From the NCBI RefSeq assembly GCF_900113065.1, contig NZ_FOOA01000001.1:186001-250000 (forward strand): a stretch of DNA of 64,000 nucleotides. The letters run 5' to 3'. The stretch's first letter is position 1, and each line of letters begins with the position of its first letter. This stretch comes from Aureimonas phyllosphaerae. Its GTDB lineage: Bacteria > Pseudomonadota > Alphaproteobacteria > Rhizobiales > Rhizobiaceae. Below the pieces are notes generated by a model. The model was not told where the DNA came from. It searched no databases and saw only the letters and a list, made by a program, of their open reading frames with translations. A program made the translations under genes and the position numbers. Shown piece by piece: positions 26,488 through 36,102 of the stretch.

Positions 26488-28692
26488 ATGACCCATTCGA
26501 CCCGCGCCAAGGCCCTGATCGTGCCGGTCCTCCTCTCCGTGCTGCTCACTGGAACGGCACCCGTTAATTCGTTCGAGATGCCGCGGCTGGGTCTTCCCGA
26601 AATGAAGATGCCGAAGCTCTTCGGCCGCAAGGAGGCCGAGCCGGATGCCGGTCGCTTCGGCACGCCGCAGCCTGCCCCGTCGGCCAACCCGCTGGTGCGC
26701 CGCGCGCCGACCCCGAGCGCTGCCGGCGCCGCACCCTCCTCGCCCGCCGACGCGATGGCCTTCACGTCATCGATCGCCGCGATGGGCGCGCGTGCCTCCA
26801 GCGTCACCCCGATGCGCGGCGATCTGCAGACCGGTCTCGACGCCACGCATCGCGACATCCGCCGCGCGCTCGCGATCCGCGAGGGCATGGCGCCCGGCTC
26901 GCTCGACCGGCACATCATGTCTTGGGCGATCGCGCTGCGCGGCACCAGCGACGTGCCGGCGGCCGAAATCGCCCACACCGCGATCGAACTGCGCGGCTGG
27001 CCCGGCATGTCGACGATCCGCGCCAATCTCGAGCGCGCCCTGCTGCGCGACCCGATGCCGGCGCGCGACGTCGTGTCGGCCTTCGCCAGCGACCGCCCGC
27101 AGACCCCCGAGGGCGCGATGGCGCTCGCGCAGGCCTATCTGGCGCTCGGCCAGGCCGGCAAGGCGAAGGAACTGATTGTCCACTCCTGGCGCAACGACCG
27201 TCTCGACAAGGCGCTCGAGCAGCGCATGCTGACGACCTTCGGCACGCTCCTGACCCGCGCCGACCACAAGTATCGCATGGACAAGCTGCTCTATGCCGAC
27301 CGCGTCGGCGACGCGTCGCGCGTTGCGACGATGGCGGGCGCCGAGTCCCTGTTCAAGGCGCGCGCGGCCTCGATCCAGGGCGCGGGCAACGCCGATCTGC
27401 TTCTGGCCGCCGTGCATCCGAGCCTGAAGTCCGATCCGAGCTACCTGTTCACGGCCGCCGAGAACCTTCGCAAGAAGGACCGCATCCTCGAAGCCGCCGC
27501 GATTCTGGAAAAGGCGCCACGCGACCGCGCTTCGCTCGTCGACGGCGACGCCTGGTGGAACGAGCGCCGCATCATCTCGCGCATGCTGCTCGAGAAGGGC
27601 GAGCGCAAGGCCGCCTATCGTCTCGTCGCCGCTCATTCGGCGGAAGGCGTGACCGAGGCGGTGGAGGCGGAGTTCCATTCGGGATGGTACGCGCTGCGCT
27701 ATCTCAACGACCCGTCCACGGCCGCCAAGCACTTTGCCCGCATCAGCCAGATTTCATCGCGGCCCCTCACGCAGTCGCGCGCCTACTACTGGATGGGCCG
27801 CGCGGCCGAGGCCGGCGGCGGCGGCAACGCGCGTGACCTCTACGCACGGGCGGCGCGCTTTGGCGCGACCTACTATGGTCAGCTTGCGGCCGCCAAGCTC
27901 GGGCGCTCGCCCGGCGAGATCAGCTATCCCTCGCCCTCGGCCGGCGAGCGCCGCGCGTTCGAGAACCGCGAGGCGGTGCAGGCGATCAAGCGGCTGGAAT
28001 CGATCGGCTCCGCCTGGCGCGCCGACAGCCTCTATAAGGCGTTGGCGGACGAGTTGAACAGCCCCGGCGAACTCGCGATCCTCGCCTCGATGGCCGAGAA
28101 ACGCGGTGACCACAGCCTGGCGCTCGGCGTCGGCAAGGCGGCCTATTCGCGCGGCGTCGACGCGCCCGCCCTCGCCTTCCCAGTCGGCGTCATCCCGGCG
28201 AGCGCCAACATCTCGGCGTCCGGCAAGGCGCTGGCCTATGCGATCGCGCGTCAGGAAAGCGCCTTCAACCCGACCGCCAAATCGCCGGTCGGCGCGCTCG
28301 GCCTCCTGCAGGTGATGCCGGCGACGGGCCGCAGCCTCGCCAAGAACGCCGGGCTTTCCTATTCCGACTCCAAGCTCCAGAACGACGTCTCGTTCAACAC
28401 GCTGCTCGGCACCCAGTATCTCGGCCAGCAGATCTCGAACTTCGACGGGTCCTACATCCTCACCTTCGCGGCCTACAACGCCGGCCCCCGCCGCGCCCGC
28501 GAGTGGATCGACCGCTTCGGGGACCCGCGCCGCAAGTCGATCGACGAGGTGGTGGACTGGGTCGAACTGATCCCCTTCACCGAGACGCGCAACTACGTCC
28601 AACGCGTGATGGAGAACTATCAGGTCTACAAGATGCGCCTTGGCGCCGGCTTCGATATCGAGCGCGACCTGACCCTCGGCCGCCGCAGCTAG
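26488..28692 (+). CDS. slt: Soluble lytic murein transglycosylase (Slt70-like)
   Basis: Periplasmic enzyme that cleaves peptidoglycan glycan strands with formation of 1,6-anhydro-muramyl ends. A signal peptide at residues 1-30 is followed by a long alpha-helical superhelix and a C-terminal SLT domain with catalytic Glu590 in ARQESAF, then GALGLLQVMPATG and AAYNAGPRRA. The start ATG has a strong AGGAGG ribosome-binding site, which rules out an ATG 60 bases upstream. It is 734 residues, divergent from dapA. Confidence 0.94.
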   Translation: MTHSTRAKALIVPVLLSVLLTGTAPVNSFEMPRLGLPEMKMPKLFGRKEAEPDAGRFGTPQPAPSANPLVRRAPTPSAAGAAPSSPADAMAFTSSIAAMGARASSVTPMRGDLQTGLDATHRDIRRALAIREGMAPGSLDRHIMSWAIALRGTSDVPAAEIAHTAIELRGWPGMSTIRANLERALLRDPMPARDVVSAFASDRPQTPEGAMALAQAYLALGQAGKAKELIVHSWRNDRLDKALEQRMLTTFGTLLTRADHKYRMDKLLYADRVGDASRVATMAGAESLFKARAASIQGAGNADLLLAAVHPSLKSDPSYLFTAAENLRKKDRILEAAAILEKAPRDRASLVDGDAWWNERRIISRMLLEKGERKAAYRLVAAHSAEGVTEAVEAEFHSGWYALRYLNDPSTAAKHFARISQISSRPLTQSRAYYWMGRAAEAGGGGNARDLYARAARFGATYYGQLAAAKLGRSPGEISYPSPSAGERRAFENREAVQAIKRLESIGSAWRADSLYKALADELNSPGELAILASMAEKRGDHSLALGVGKAAYSRGVDAPALAFPVGVIPASANISASGKALAYAIARQESAFNPTAKSPVGALGLLQVMPATGRSLAKNAGLSYSDSKLQNDVSFNTLLGTQYLGQQISNFDGSYILTFAAYNAGPRRAREWIDRFGDPRRKSIDEVVDWVELIPFTETRNYVQRVMENYQVYKMRLGAGFDIERDLTLGRRS

Positions 28693-28723
28693 CCGGACTC
28701 TGCCCCTTGCCTCAAACGATCGA

Positions 28724-28756
28724 CGCCTCGACCTCTTGAAAAGGTCGGGGCGTTTT
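28724..28756 (+). terminator. Rho-independent terminator of slt
   Basis: An 11-bp stem (28724-28734 with 28742-28752, one G-U pair) with a 7-base loop is followed by TTTT at 28753-28756. It begins about 30 bases after the slt stop. Confidence 0.85.
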
Positions 28757-29371
28757 CATGTGAGCGTTTGGAAGCCTTGGGAGATCAGGTCTCAAGGCTC
28801 ACCGGACGTCCGCGACGACGAGAGTGTGAATGCAAGATCGGGACGCGCTTCGGCGGCCACGCGCAGTCTCGACGGATGACCGCGTCCTCGAATCCCTGCA
28901 GCGCGACCGATAGGCCCATCCCGAGCCGAACCGCAGGCCGGGCCCTCGCCTACGCATTGCGTTTCAGCGACGCCAGCGAGGGGTTCGACGGAAACTGGCA
29001 TCCAATCTTGTAGTGTCGCTTCACAGCGGATGCGGCGCTCCGGCCACTTACGTACGACACGCACCCGACACCAGAGATGGCACCCGTGCTGATCCGCCCC
29101 TCATCGAAGCTTTGGCACGCTCAAACGATGGGCTGACGGACGTTGATCTAAAGCCGGCCTGACCGCGATGCAGGCGGCTCGGCTGCTTGTCGAACGTTCG
29201 ATCGTCGACGGAACTGTGTCCTCACAACGACCGCGAGCCTGAAGCGAACGCGGGCTGAGTGGCCGCGTTAGCTTCATCGGGGCGGGCACGGCGGACCGCG
29301 ATCTCACGCTTCGTCGCGTCATGCTTTGCCGACGTCATGGTCCAGCTGCAACAAGCCTCCAAACGCAGAAA
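28757..29371. other. 615-base region without a recognisable gene
   Basis: Between the slt and porin terminators I find no convincing gene. Short open frames on both strands are arginine- and serine-rich shadows without Shine-Dalgarno or family resemblance. By eye the GC content is lower than in flanking genes. There is a perfect 12-base palindrome TCGAACGTTCGA at 29190-29201 and a hairpin CCTTGGGA/TCTCAAGG near 28783. Possible contents are a decayed gene or an unannotated RNA. I looked for tRNA, tmRNA and RNase P hallmarks and saw none. Confidence 0.5.
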
Positions 29372-29391
29372 GGCCCGGCTTGCGCCGGGCC
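29372..29391 (-). terminator. Terminator of the porin gene
   Basis: On the minus strand, a perfect 8-bp stem (GGCCCGGC/GCCGGGCC, 29384-29391 with 29372-29379) closed by a GCAA tetraloop is followed by TTTCTGCGTTT. It lies 28 bases after the porin stop. Confidence 0.82.
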
Positions 29392-29418
29392 CTTCCGTTT
29401 CCGATCCGAGGGTTCGGA

Positions 29419-30663
29419 TTAGAAGTTGCGCTGGAAGCGCAGGAAGCCGTTGACCTGGTCGGTGTCGCCGATCGGGCCACCGAAGTCGACGTTCTTGTAC
29501 GAGACTTCGGCGAGCGTCGCGAAGTTGTTCGTGATCTGGTAGCCGACGTTGCCGACGAACGAGTAGTACTCGCCCGACAGGTTGACCGGAACCACCGTGC
29601 CCAGCGGGCTGAGCGCGAAGAACTGCGTGTCGAAGGTCTCGCCGTACTGACCCGAAACGGCCAGGCCGAGCTTGCCGAACGCCTGGGCGTAACCGGCGCC
29701 AGCAGCCCACTCCAGAACGATCGGCAGCGAGCCCGGGGTCGGGTTCAGGATGTTCGGGTTGTTCGCGGCGAAGGTGTTGACCGAGGCCAGACCATCGATC
29801 GAGGCGTAGACCGTCGGGTCGAAGGCGTAGTGACCTTCGATCTTCAGCTGCGACTCAGGCGCGATAAGGTCCTTCAGGAGCACGCCGCCCTTCAGAGCGA
29901 AGGCGTCGTTGTTGCCGTCCTGGAGGAGCGTCGGGAAGAAGCCCGAGAGCGTCACGAAGTCGAAGTTGCCACCGAAGAGGGTGTTCAGGTCTTCCTGGTT
30001 GAAGGTCTCGTCGTAGACCGCCGACAGGTAAGCACCGCCCCAGGCGCCCGAGTAGACGAGCTTGCCGTGGATGTCCGGAACCACGTCGCCGGTGCCGTCG
30101 TCCTCGAGGCCGATCGTGGCCGAGAAGCCGCCGGCGGCGAAGGTGTAGGACACCTGGTTGGTGTTGAAGTCGCCGACCACGAGGTCGGTATCGGTCAGGA
30201 GGCCGTCCTCGATGCCGCCGATGTCCGACGACCAGAGCGAGTCACGGTAGCCCATGAGCAGGCCGCCGAGCTGGATGTAGGCCTGGTCGATCGCGACGCC
30301 GTTCGAGGCGCCCGAGGTGTTGGTGGCCTGAAGGCGAGCGAAGGCGCGCAGGGTGCCGAGCTCGGTCTCTTCGCGGGCGTCGAAGTTCAGGCGGGCGCGG
30401 ACGCGGCTGGCGAGCTGGTAGTCGTCGCCTTCGAGGTTGACGGCCGGGTCACCGGCGACGTTCACCTGGAAGCGGACGTAACCGCCGACCGAAAGGCAGG
30501 TCTCGGTGCCCGGGATGTAGTAGAAGCCCTTGCCGTAGACGTCGCAAACGCGGACGTAGTCGACCGGCTCCGGCTCGACGGCCACGATGGCGTCGGCAGC
30601 GCGAGCGCCCGAAACTGCGACGAGGGCCGCAGCGGAGCCGAGAAGAAGGCTCTTGATGTTCAT
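29419..30663 (-). CDS. Outer-membrane porin, Porin_2 family (Omp2b-like)
   Basis: Trimeric beta-barrel for diffusion of small hydrophilic solutes. It has a signal peptide (MNIKSLLLGSAAALVAVSG..., cleavage about ARAADA), the Hyphomicrobiales porin N-terminus with YVRVCDVYGKGFYYIPGTE and two conserved cysteines (in RVCD and ETCLS), alternating beta-strand pattern, and a C-terminal phenylalanine (RFQRNF) for BAM recognition. It has 414 residues. The Shine-Dalgarno GGAGG precedes the start at 30663. Codon use is strongly biased, as in highly expressed genes. Confidence 0.93.
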   Translation of the reverse strand: MNIKSLLLGSAAALVAVSGARAADAIVAVEPEPVDYVRVCDVYGKGFYYIPGTETCLSVGGYVRFQVNVAGDPAVNLEGDDYQLASRVRARLNFDAREETELGTLRAFARLQATNTSGASNGVAIDQAYIQLGGLLMGYRDSLWSSDIGGIEDGLLTDTDLVVGDFNTNQVSYTFAAGGFSATIGLEDDGTGDVVPDIHGKLVYSGAWGGAYLSAVYDETFNQEDLNTLFGGNFDFVTLSGFFPTLLQDGNNDAFALKGGVLLKDLIAPESQLKIEGHYAFDPTVYASIDGLASVNTFAANNPNILNPTPGSLPIVLEWAAGAGYAQAFGKLGLAVSGQYGETFDTQFFALSPLGTVVPVNLSGEYYSFVGNVGYQITNNFATLAEVSYKNVDFGGPIGDTDQVNGFLRFQRNF

Positions 30664-31054
30664 GTCCTGACCTCCAGTCAAGTTATAGGTTAGGGTTGGG
30701 CTTTTGTTTCGAAGGACAGCCTTCCCTGCCCCATCCCCTGCAGAAGTCCGGGTCGTCCCCCGCTCTTCTGATCGTGAGAATATTCAGGCTGGCTTCGGAT
30801 GCAATCACGGAAACGCCATAAGCGCGCCTTGGAGACGTGTTGGCCACACCGCTGTTGCACACGCGCCACGATCTTGTTGACGCGCCATTAGGGATTGCGG
30901 CGATTTGCGGGAGAAGCCTGCGCGAGGCTGACCAAAACCTTGGGATGCAGGCGTTTGGACGATGCCGGCGCAATCTTCGCACCAGCCCGCCACGTGGGGG
31001 TGGAGATGCCGGCACGCATCCGGGAGCGCTAGCCCTTGCCTTGGGGTCGCCGCG
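30664..31054. promoter_or_regulatory. 391-base porin leader and promoter region
   Basis: This stretch separates the porin start from the end of the YhaN-like gene. No open frame here looks real. Immediately upstream of the porin ATG is a strong GGAGG and a pyrimidine/A-rich leader (CCCAACCCTAACCTATAAC on the minus strand). No clear -35/-10 pair or operator can be assigned. Long leaders are usual for abundant porins. Confidence 0.4.
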
Positions 31055-33685
31055 TCAAAGGCGAAAGATGGGCGCTCCGATGTCGCGGAAGTCCCGCTCG
31101 CGGCAGGTCAGGATGATAACCTGGAGTCCTTCCGCCGCCTTGCGCAGCACGTGGTGCATGCGCTCCAGCCGACGCTCGTCGGTGTTCACCAGCGCGTCGT
31201 CGAGAATCACGGTCGCGGGGTGGCCGCCCTTCTTGATGACGTCGGCAAGCGCGAGGCGCGTGACCACGGCCACCTGCTCGCGCGCGCCGGCCGACAGGCG
31301 CCGGAAGTCCTCGTCGACGCCGCGGCGGCGAAGGCCCGTCAGTTCCAGTGTCGCATCGTCGAGCGCGATGTCGGCATCTGGATGGATCAGGCGCAGATAC
31401 GGGGTGACGTGCGCCTTGATCGGCGCCAGCCACGATTCGTGCGCCTCGCGCTGTGCCTGGAGGAGGGTCTGGTGCAGGAGGCGGGACGCCTCGGCTTCGA
31501 GCGCCAGACGCGAGCGCAGGCGTTCGGCCGCCTCGATCTCGTCCTCCAGGCGCGCGATGTCCTCGTCGAGGGCGCTCGCGCCCTGCACCCGCAACTCGCC
31601 CTCGAGGCTGGCGATCTCGGAGCGCAGGGCGTTCAGCGTCCGCTCGATCTCGTCGCGCGCGCGCCGCCTGGCGGCGACGGTGCGCTCCACGGTTTCGGGA
31701 TCGCCCGCGTCGAGCGCGCGGCGCCGGGCGTCGAGCACCGCCTCGCGGGCAGCGCGCTCCAGCTCGGTGGCGGCGAGATCCTCGCGCAGCGCGGCGATCG
31801 GCCGGCCGGCCTCCGCCTCCTCCGCCTCGCGCGCCAGTCGCTCGGCCTCGGCGCGGCGATGGGCAGCGCCCGCCTCGCGGCCGACGAGATCGGTCTCCGC
31901 GTTGCGGAGATCGCGCCGTGCCGCATCGAGCGCGCCCTCTACTTGCGCCCGCCGCTCCCGCGCCGCCTGTGCCAGCGCGCGAACGGCATCGAGATCGACG
32001 GCGGCAGGCGACGGATCGAAGACGGTCGGCAACCGCTCATCCGCCGCGCGGAGCGCACGGAGTTCGGCGTCCGCCGCCTCCAGCCCCGACGGAAGCCGTG
32101 CCGCCAGGAGGTCGCGAAGCCGCTTCGTCTCCGTGGCGCGTTCCTCGGCGTCGCGAAGGGCACGGCGAGCCGCTTCGACGCTGGCGAGGCCGAGCGCGCG
32201 CAGGCGGCTCTCGAGCCGATGGCGGCTGCGCGCCGCTTCTTCGGCCAGCGCGGCGGACCCGCCGCCCGGCTCGATGGTGACGCGGCCAAAGCCCGGAATT
32301 TCGAAGCTGGTAGGCTTCGAGACGACCCGCGCCTCGTGGTTTGCGAGCGGCATGCCGTCGACAAGGACCGCAGCCCCCGCCTCGTCCGGCGCGAAGGTCA
32401 CGGTCGGCGATGTAGCGGACAGGCGGATCTCCGCCTCCCGGCAAGCCCGTTCGGTTTCCTCCAGCTCGCCGAGGTCGCGACGCGTCGGGGCACGGGCGTC
32501 GCCCGCGCGCGAAACCGCTTCGAGCTGCGACGCAAGGCGCCGCCCTTCGGCCACCTGCGCTTCAAGTCTCGCAATCTGGTCGCGAAGGCGCGTGCGCTCG
32601 TCCGCAAGGCGTGCGGCCTCGGCCTCGGCCTCGGCGGTCGCCAAGGCATCGCGCGCCGCGGCGAGCGTGCCCTCGAGTTCGGCGACGTGCCGCCGCTCCC
32701 GTTCGACCGCGTCACGATGCTCGGCCAGACGCGCCTCTTCCTCCCGCTCCTGCCCGGTCGCCTTGGCGGCCGCAGCCAGAAGCGCCTCGCGCCGGCGCAG
32801 GCGCTCGCCCGCATGGTCGCGCAGGCTCAGCGCGTGCTTCAGTTCGCGCTCCGCCTCGTTGCAGTCGCGGCGCAGGTCGCCAAGCTGGCGCTGGTCGGCC
32901 TCGGCGCGGGCGAGAGCGCTCGCGGCCTGCGCCAGCGCCTCGTCCTTCTCGTAGGACCGCAGTACCGAACGCCGGTCCGACAGGCGCTGGAGCTTGCTGC
33001 GATATTCGGCGAGCGCCGCGCGGCGCTGGGACAGGTCCTCGCGCGCCCGTTCCAGCCGCTCCTCGGCCTCCCGCAGAGGCGAGCCGGCCTTGGCGCGCAG
33101 GGTCTCGGTGAAGAACCGCTCCTGCCGGGCGCGGGCGGCGGCCAGCAGCGCGCGACCCCGCTCGCCGCCGAGAACCTGACTGACCTCGCCCTCAAGCGAC
33201 GCCGTGACCGCATCGCGTCCCGCGCCGAGGTCGAGCCCTTCCGTCGAGCGCCCCTGGTCGACCCAGAGGAGGCCGAACGTGCCGACGAAATCGCCCTCCT
33301 TCGGCTTGCGCGCACCCGAATGCGTGAAGCGCAGGAGTTCGGCGAGACGCTCCTCGACGGCGTCACCCTGCAGCCGCCCGCCGTGCCAGGAGAGTTCGGC
33401 CTCGGGCTTCTGAAGGAAGGCTTTGCGGAGTTCGTATTCGGTACCGCCGAGCGAGAAGCCGATCTCGATCTCGGGACGGACCTGCCGGCCATAGGGCACC
33501 AGCGCGCGCGTCGCCTCTCCGCTCGAGCGATGCTTCTGGAAGAAAGCGGCGCGCAATGCTGTGAGGACGGTGGACTTGCCGGCCTCGTTGTCGCCGACCA
33601 CCACGTTGAGGCCGTCCTCGAAGCGATCGAGCGTCAGCTGCGACACGCCCGCGAACTCGCGGAGCGTCAGGGAGCGCAGGTACAT
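31055..33685 (-). CDS. YhaN-like SMC/SbcC-type AAA ATPase
   Basis: Large ATPase expected to work with the adjacent nuclease subunit as an SbcCD/Rad50-Mre11-like DNA end-processing complex. Walker A GDNEAGKST is at 31-39 after FAGVSQLTLD. A long Ala/Glu/Arg-rich coiled coil fills the middle. The C-terminal ATPase half has the signature LSAGAREQVAVVTRLALAD and a Walker B with VILDDALVNTD. The start MYLRSLTLREF (876 residues) lies 4 bases after the YhaO-like stop. Coiled-coil content and length fit YhaN. Confidence 0.87.
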   Translation of the reverse strand: MYLRSLTLREFAGVSQLTLDRFEDGLNVVVGDNEAGKSTVLTALRAAFFQKHRSSGEATRALVPYGRQVRPEIEIGFSLGGTEYELRKAFLQKPEAELSWHGGRLQGDAVEERLAELLRFTHSGARKPKEGDFVGTFGLLWVDQGRSTEGLDLGAGRDAVTASLEGEVSQVLGGERGRALLAAARARQERFFTETLRAKAGSPLREAEERLERAREDLSQRRAALAEYRSKLQRLSDRRSVLRSYEKDEALAQAASALARAEADQRQLGDLRRDCNEAERELKHALSLRDHAGERLRRREALLAAAAKATGQEREEEARLAEHRDAVERERRHVAELEGTLAAARDALATAEAEAEAARLADERTRLRDQIARLEAQVAEGRRLASQLEAVSRAGDARAPTRRDLGELEETERACREAEIRLSATSPTVTFAPDEAGAAVLVDGMPLANHEARVVSKPTSFEIPGFGRVTIEPGGGSAALAEEAARSRHRLESRLRALGLASVEAARRALRDAEERATETKRLRDLLAARLPSGLEAADAELRALRAADERLPTVFDPSPAAVDLDAVRALAQAARERRAQVEGALDAARRDLRNAETDLVGREAGAAHRRAEAERLAREAEEAEAGRPIAALREDLAATELERAAREAVLDARRRALDAGDPETVERTVAARRRARDEIERTLNALRSEIASLEGELRVQGASALDEDIARLEDEIEAAERLRSRLALEAEASRLLHQTLLQAQREAHESWLAPIKAHVTPYLRLIHPDADIALDDATLELTGLRRRGVDEDFRRLSAGAREQVAVVTRLALADVIKKGGHPATVILDDALVNTDERRLERMHHVLRKAAEGLQVIILTCRERDFRDIGAPIFRL

Positions 33686-33689
33686 CGGC

Positions 33690-34814
33690 TCAGGCCTCCC
33701 GGCGTCCGAGCCGGGCGTGCTCGGCAAACATCATGCGGAGCGCCAGCGCGGCGGCCGCGCGCTCCGGGTCCTCGCGGCTCGCGGCCTTGGCGCGCAGGCG
33801 ATCGACGGCCGTGCGCACGAAGCCGGCCGCGTCGATGCGGTCGAGATCCTCCTCGTCCGGCTCGTCGAGAAGGTCGTCGTCGCGCACGCGCAGGTCGAAC
33901 AGGCGCCGCTGCCAACCTGCGAGCGTCTCGTCGAGGGCGATCCGCTCGCGCAAGGAGAGGGTGCCGCGGAGCGTGAGGTCCACCAGCGCCTCGCCCGGTG
34001 ACGGGATCGTCGCCAGCGCGTGATCGAGCGAGGCAGCGTCGCCGTGGACGTCCACCACCATGGCGCGCCAGTCGAAGCGCGCGGTGCGCAGCTTCTCGAC
34101 GCGCGGCGCGGCGCCCGGCGCGTCGATCTCGACGAGCGCGACGAAGCCCGGTTCGTTCGCAGGATAACGGTCGGCCTCAGGCGTGCCGCAATAGACGGTG
34201 CGCGGCGCGATCTCGAGGAAGCCGTGCCAGTCGCCGAGCGCGAGATAGTCGAGCCGGGCCCGGTCGGCGCGGTCGTCGGCGATCGGATTGCCGCTTTCGG
34301 CCGCAGCCGGCAGCCGGTTGGCGACCGCGCCATGCGCGAGCCCGACACGGATCACGTTCGAGGGCGTTGCGGCCGTGTCGTACCATTCGGTGAGGTCGGC
34401 ACCCTCGCGATGGCGTACGAGCGGCGCCGGCAGAACCACGGCGCGCCCGTCGCACAGCTCGATCGGCTCCGGCCGGTCAGCCACGACGATTTTCGCCCGA
34501 TGTTCGAAGCGCTGGAGGCGCGACCAGACCGAGACGCTGACGGCCGGATCGTGGTTGCCGGGGAGGCAGACCCAAGGGCCGGAGAAGGCGGCCATCGCAT
34601 CGAGGGTGCGCTGGATGTCGCGGTCCGAGATCGTGTTGCCGTCGAACGCGTCGCCCGCCACCACGACGAAATCGGCCACCCGCTCCTGCGCCAGAGCAGC
34701 GATGCGGCGCACGGCCTGGAAACGCTCGGCGCGCAACTCGGCGCGCGTCTCATCGGGGTAGCCGCCGAACGGCTTGCCGATCTGCCAGTCGGCCGTGTGG
34801 ACGAAGCGGATCAC
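33690..34814 (-). CDS. YhaO-like DNA repair exonuclease (SbcD/Mre11-type metallophosphoesterase)
   Basis: Calcineurin-like phosphoesterase that supplies the nuclease activity for the downstream YhaN-like ATPase. Metal-binding motifs are HTADWQIGK (6-14), VVAGDAFDGN near 51, LPGNHDP near 84 and a downstream GDWHGF. The usual D-x-H of the first motif reads D-W-Q, a variant I associate with this subgroup. It has 374 residues. Confidence 0.88.
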   Translation of the reverse strand: MIRFVHTADWQIGKPFGGYPDETRAELRAERFQAVRRIAALAQERVADFVVVAGDAFDGNTISDRDIQRTLDAMAAFSGPWVCLPGNHDPAVSVSVWSRLQRFEHRAKIVVADRPEPIELCDGRAVVLPAPLVRHREGADLTEWYDTAATPSNVIRVGLAHGAVANRLPAAAESGNPIADDRADRARLDYLALGDWHGFLEIAPRTVYCGTPEADRYPANEPGFVALVEIDAPGAAPRVEKLRTARFDWRAMVVDVHGDAASLDHALATIPSPGEALVDLTLRGTLSLRERIALDETLAGWQRRLFDLRVRDDDLLDEPDEEDLDRIDAAGFVRTAVDRLRAKAASREDPERAAAALALRMMFAEHARLGRREA

Positions 34815-34994
34815 AGAAACGCTCGGGGGCTGCAGGATGTCATGCCCGGAGCGTGGGAAGACGCACGCGGCGTTTCAAGGAGAAAACGCCGGGCCGCCAA
34901 GCTTATCAACGGGTTTGGCGTGGAGCGGACGCGCTCTGGGCAAGTGGTGCGGCAGCGATTAGAACGGCTGGGTTGCCGTTCCGCGAGTGAAGCC

Positions 34995-36092
34995 ATGCCG
35001 TTCAACGCCCGCACCCTGGCCCTGCCAACCACGATCCCCTTCGTCGGCCCGGAGGCGCTGGAACGTCGGCTCGGGCGCCCGTTCCTGGCGCGGCTCGGCG
35101 CCAACGAAAGCGTCTTCGGTCCTTCGCCAAAGGTCGTCGAGGCGATGAGCCGGGCGGCGCGCGACAGCTGGGCCTATGGCGATCCCGAGCATCATGCGCT
35201 GCGCTCGGCGATCGCCGATCATCTGGGCATCCGGTTCGAGGAGGTGGTGGTCGGCGAGGGCATCGACGGCCTGTTCGGCCTTCTCACGCAGATCGTGCTG
35301 GAGCCCGGCGACGCGGTGGTGACCTCGCACGGCGCCTATCCGACCTTCAACTACCATGTGACCGGCCACGGCGGCGTGCTCGACTTCGTGCCCTACCGCG
35401 ACGACCGCGAGGACATCGACGCGCTGATCGAGCGGATGCAGGCGGTCCGACCGAAGCTCGTCTACTTCGCCAATCCGGACAACCCGACCGGCAGCTGGCA
35501 CGAGGCGGACGCGGTGCGACGCCTGATGGACGCGGTGCCGGAGGGCACGCTTCTCGTTCTCGATGAGGCCTACAGCGATCTCGCACCGGCTTCGGCCCTG
35601 CCGGCGGCGGACGAGTTGCGACCCAACGTCCTGCGCTTCCGGACCTTCTCGAAGGCCTACGGCATGGCGGGCGTGCGGGTGGCCTATGTGTTCGGCGCGG
35701 CGGAGACGGTCGCGCACTTCCACAAGGTGCGCAATCATTTCGGCGTGTCGCGCATGGCTCAGGGCGGCGCCGTCGCGGCGCTGGAGGACCAGGCGTATCT
35801 GTCGGACGTCGTGGCGCGCATCGTTCGGGCGCGCGACCGGCTCGGGCAGATCGCCTCCTCGGCGGGTCTTCGCCCCCTGCCCTCGGCGACCAATTTCGTG
35901 GCGATCGACTGCGGTCGGGACGGCGCCCATGCGCGGCGCGTCCTCGAAGGCATTCTCGATCGTCAGGTCTTCATCCGCATGCCGGGTGTCGCGCCGCTCG
36001 ATCGCATGATCCGCGTGACGGTGGGCCGGGACGATGAACTCGACCGGTTCGCGGCGGCCCTGACGGCCTCGCTGGCGGACGCATCGGATTGA
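34995..36092 (+). CDS. HisC-like class I/II PLP-dependent aminotransferase
   Basis: Fold-type I aminotransferase similar to histidinol-phosphate aminotransferase. The Schiff-base lysine is in FRTFSKAYGMAG, with NPDNPTGSW and VLDEAYSDL binding PLP and the C-terminal Arg in DRMIRVTVG. The length of 365 residues is typical. No other his gene is nearby, so the substrate may be histidinol phosphate, an aromatic 2-oxo acid or something else. A longer in-frame extension upstream is antisense to the nuclease gene and was rejected. Confidence 0.86.
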   Translation: MPFNARTLALPTTIPFVGPEALERRLGRPFLARLGANESVFGPSPKVVEAMSRAARDSWAYGDPEHHALRSAIADHLGIRFEEVVVGEGIDGLFGLLTQIVLEPGDAVVTSHGAYPTFNYHVTGHGGVLDFVPYRDDREDIDALIERMQAVRPKLVYFANPDNPTGSWHEADAVRRLMDAVPEGTLLVLDEAYSDLAPASALPAADELRPNVLRFRTFSKAYGMAGVRVAYVFGAAETVAHFHKVRNHFGVSRMAQGGAVAALEDQAYLSDVVARIVRARDRLGQIASSAGLRPLPSATNFVAIDCGRDGAHARRVLEGILDRQVFIRMPGVAPLDRMIRVTVGRDDELDRFAAALTASLADASD

Positions 36093-36102
36093 CGGGCCGG
36101 CG

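Noticed and set aside
28757-29371. Permuted tmRNA, 6S RNA, RNase P RNA or tRNA in the gene-free region near smpB
   Set aside because: No T-loop with matching stem, no tag-like coding stretch, and no RNase P consensus could be found by eye.
30837-33976. Long plus-strand frames opposite the YhaN-like gene
   Set aside because: Ser/Arg/Ala-rich antisense products. The minus strand has complete ATPase motifs.
34020-36092. A long N-terminal extension of the HisC-like aminotransferase
   Set aside because: The first 325 codons are antisense to the YhaO-like gene. Homology begins at MPFNAR.
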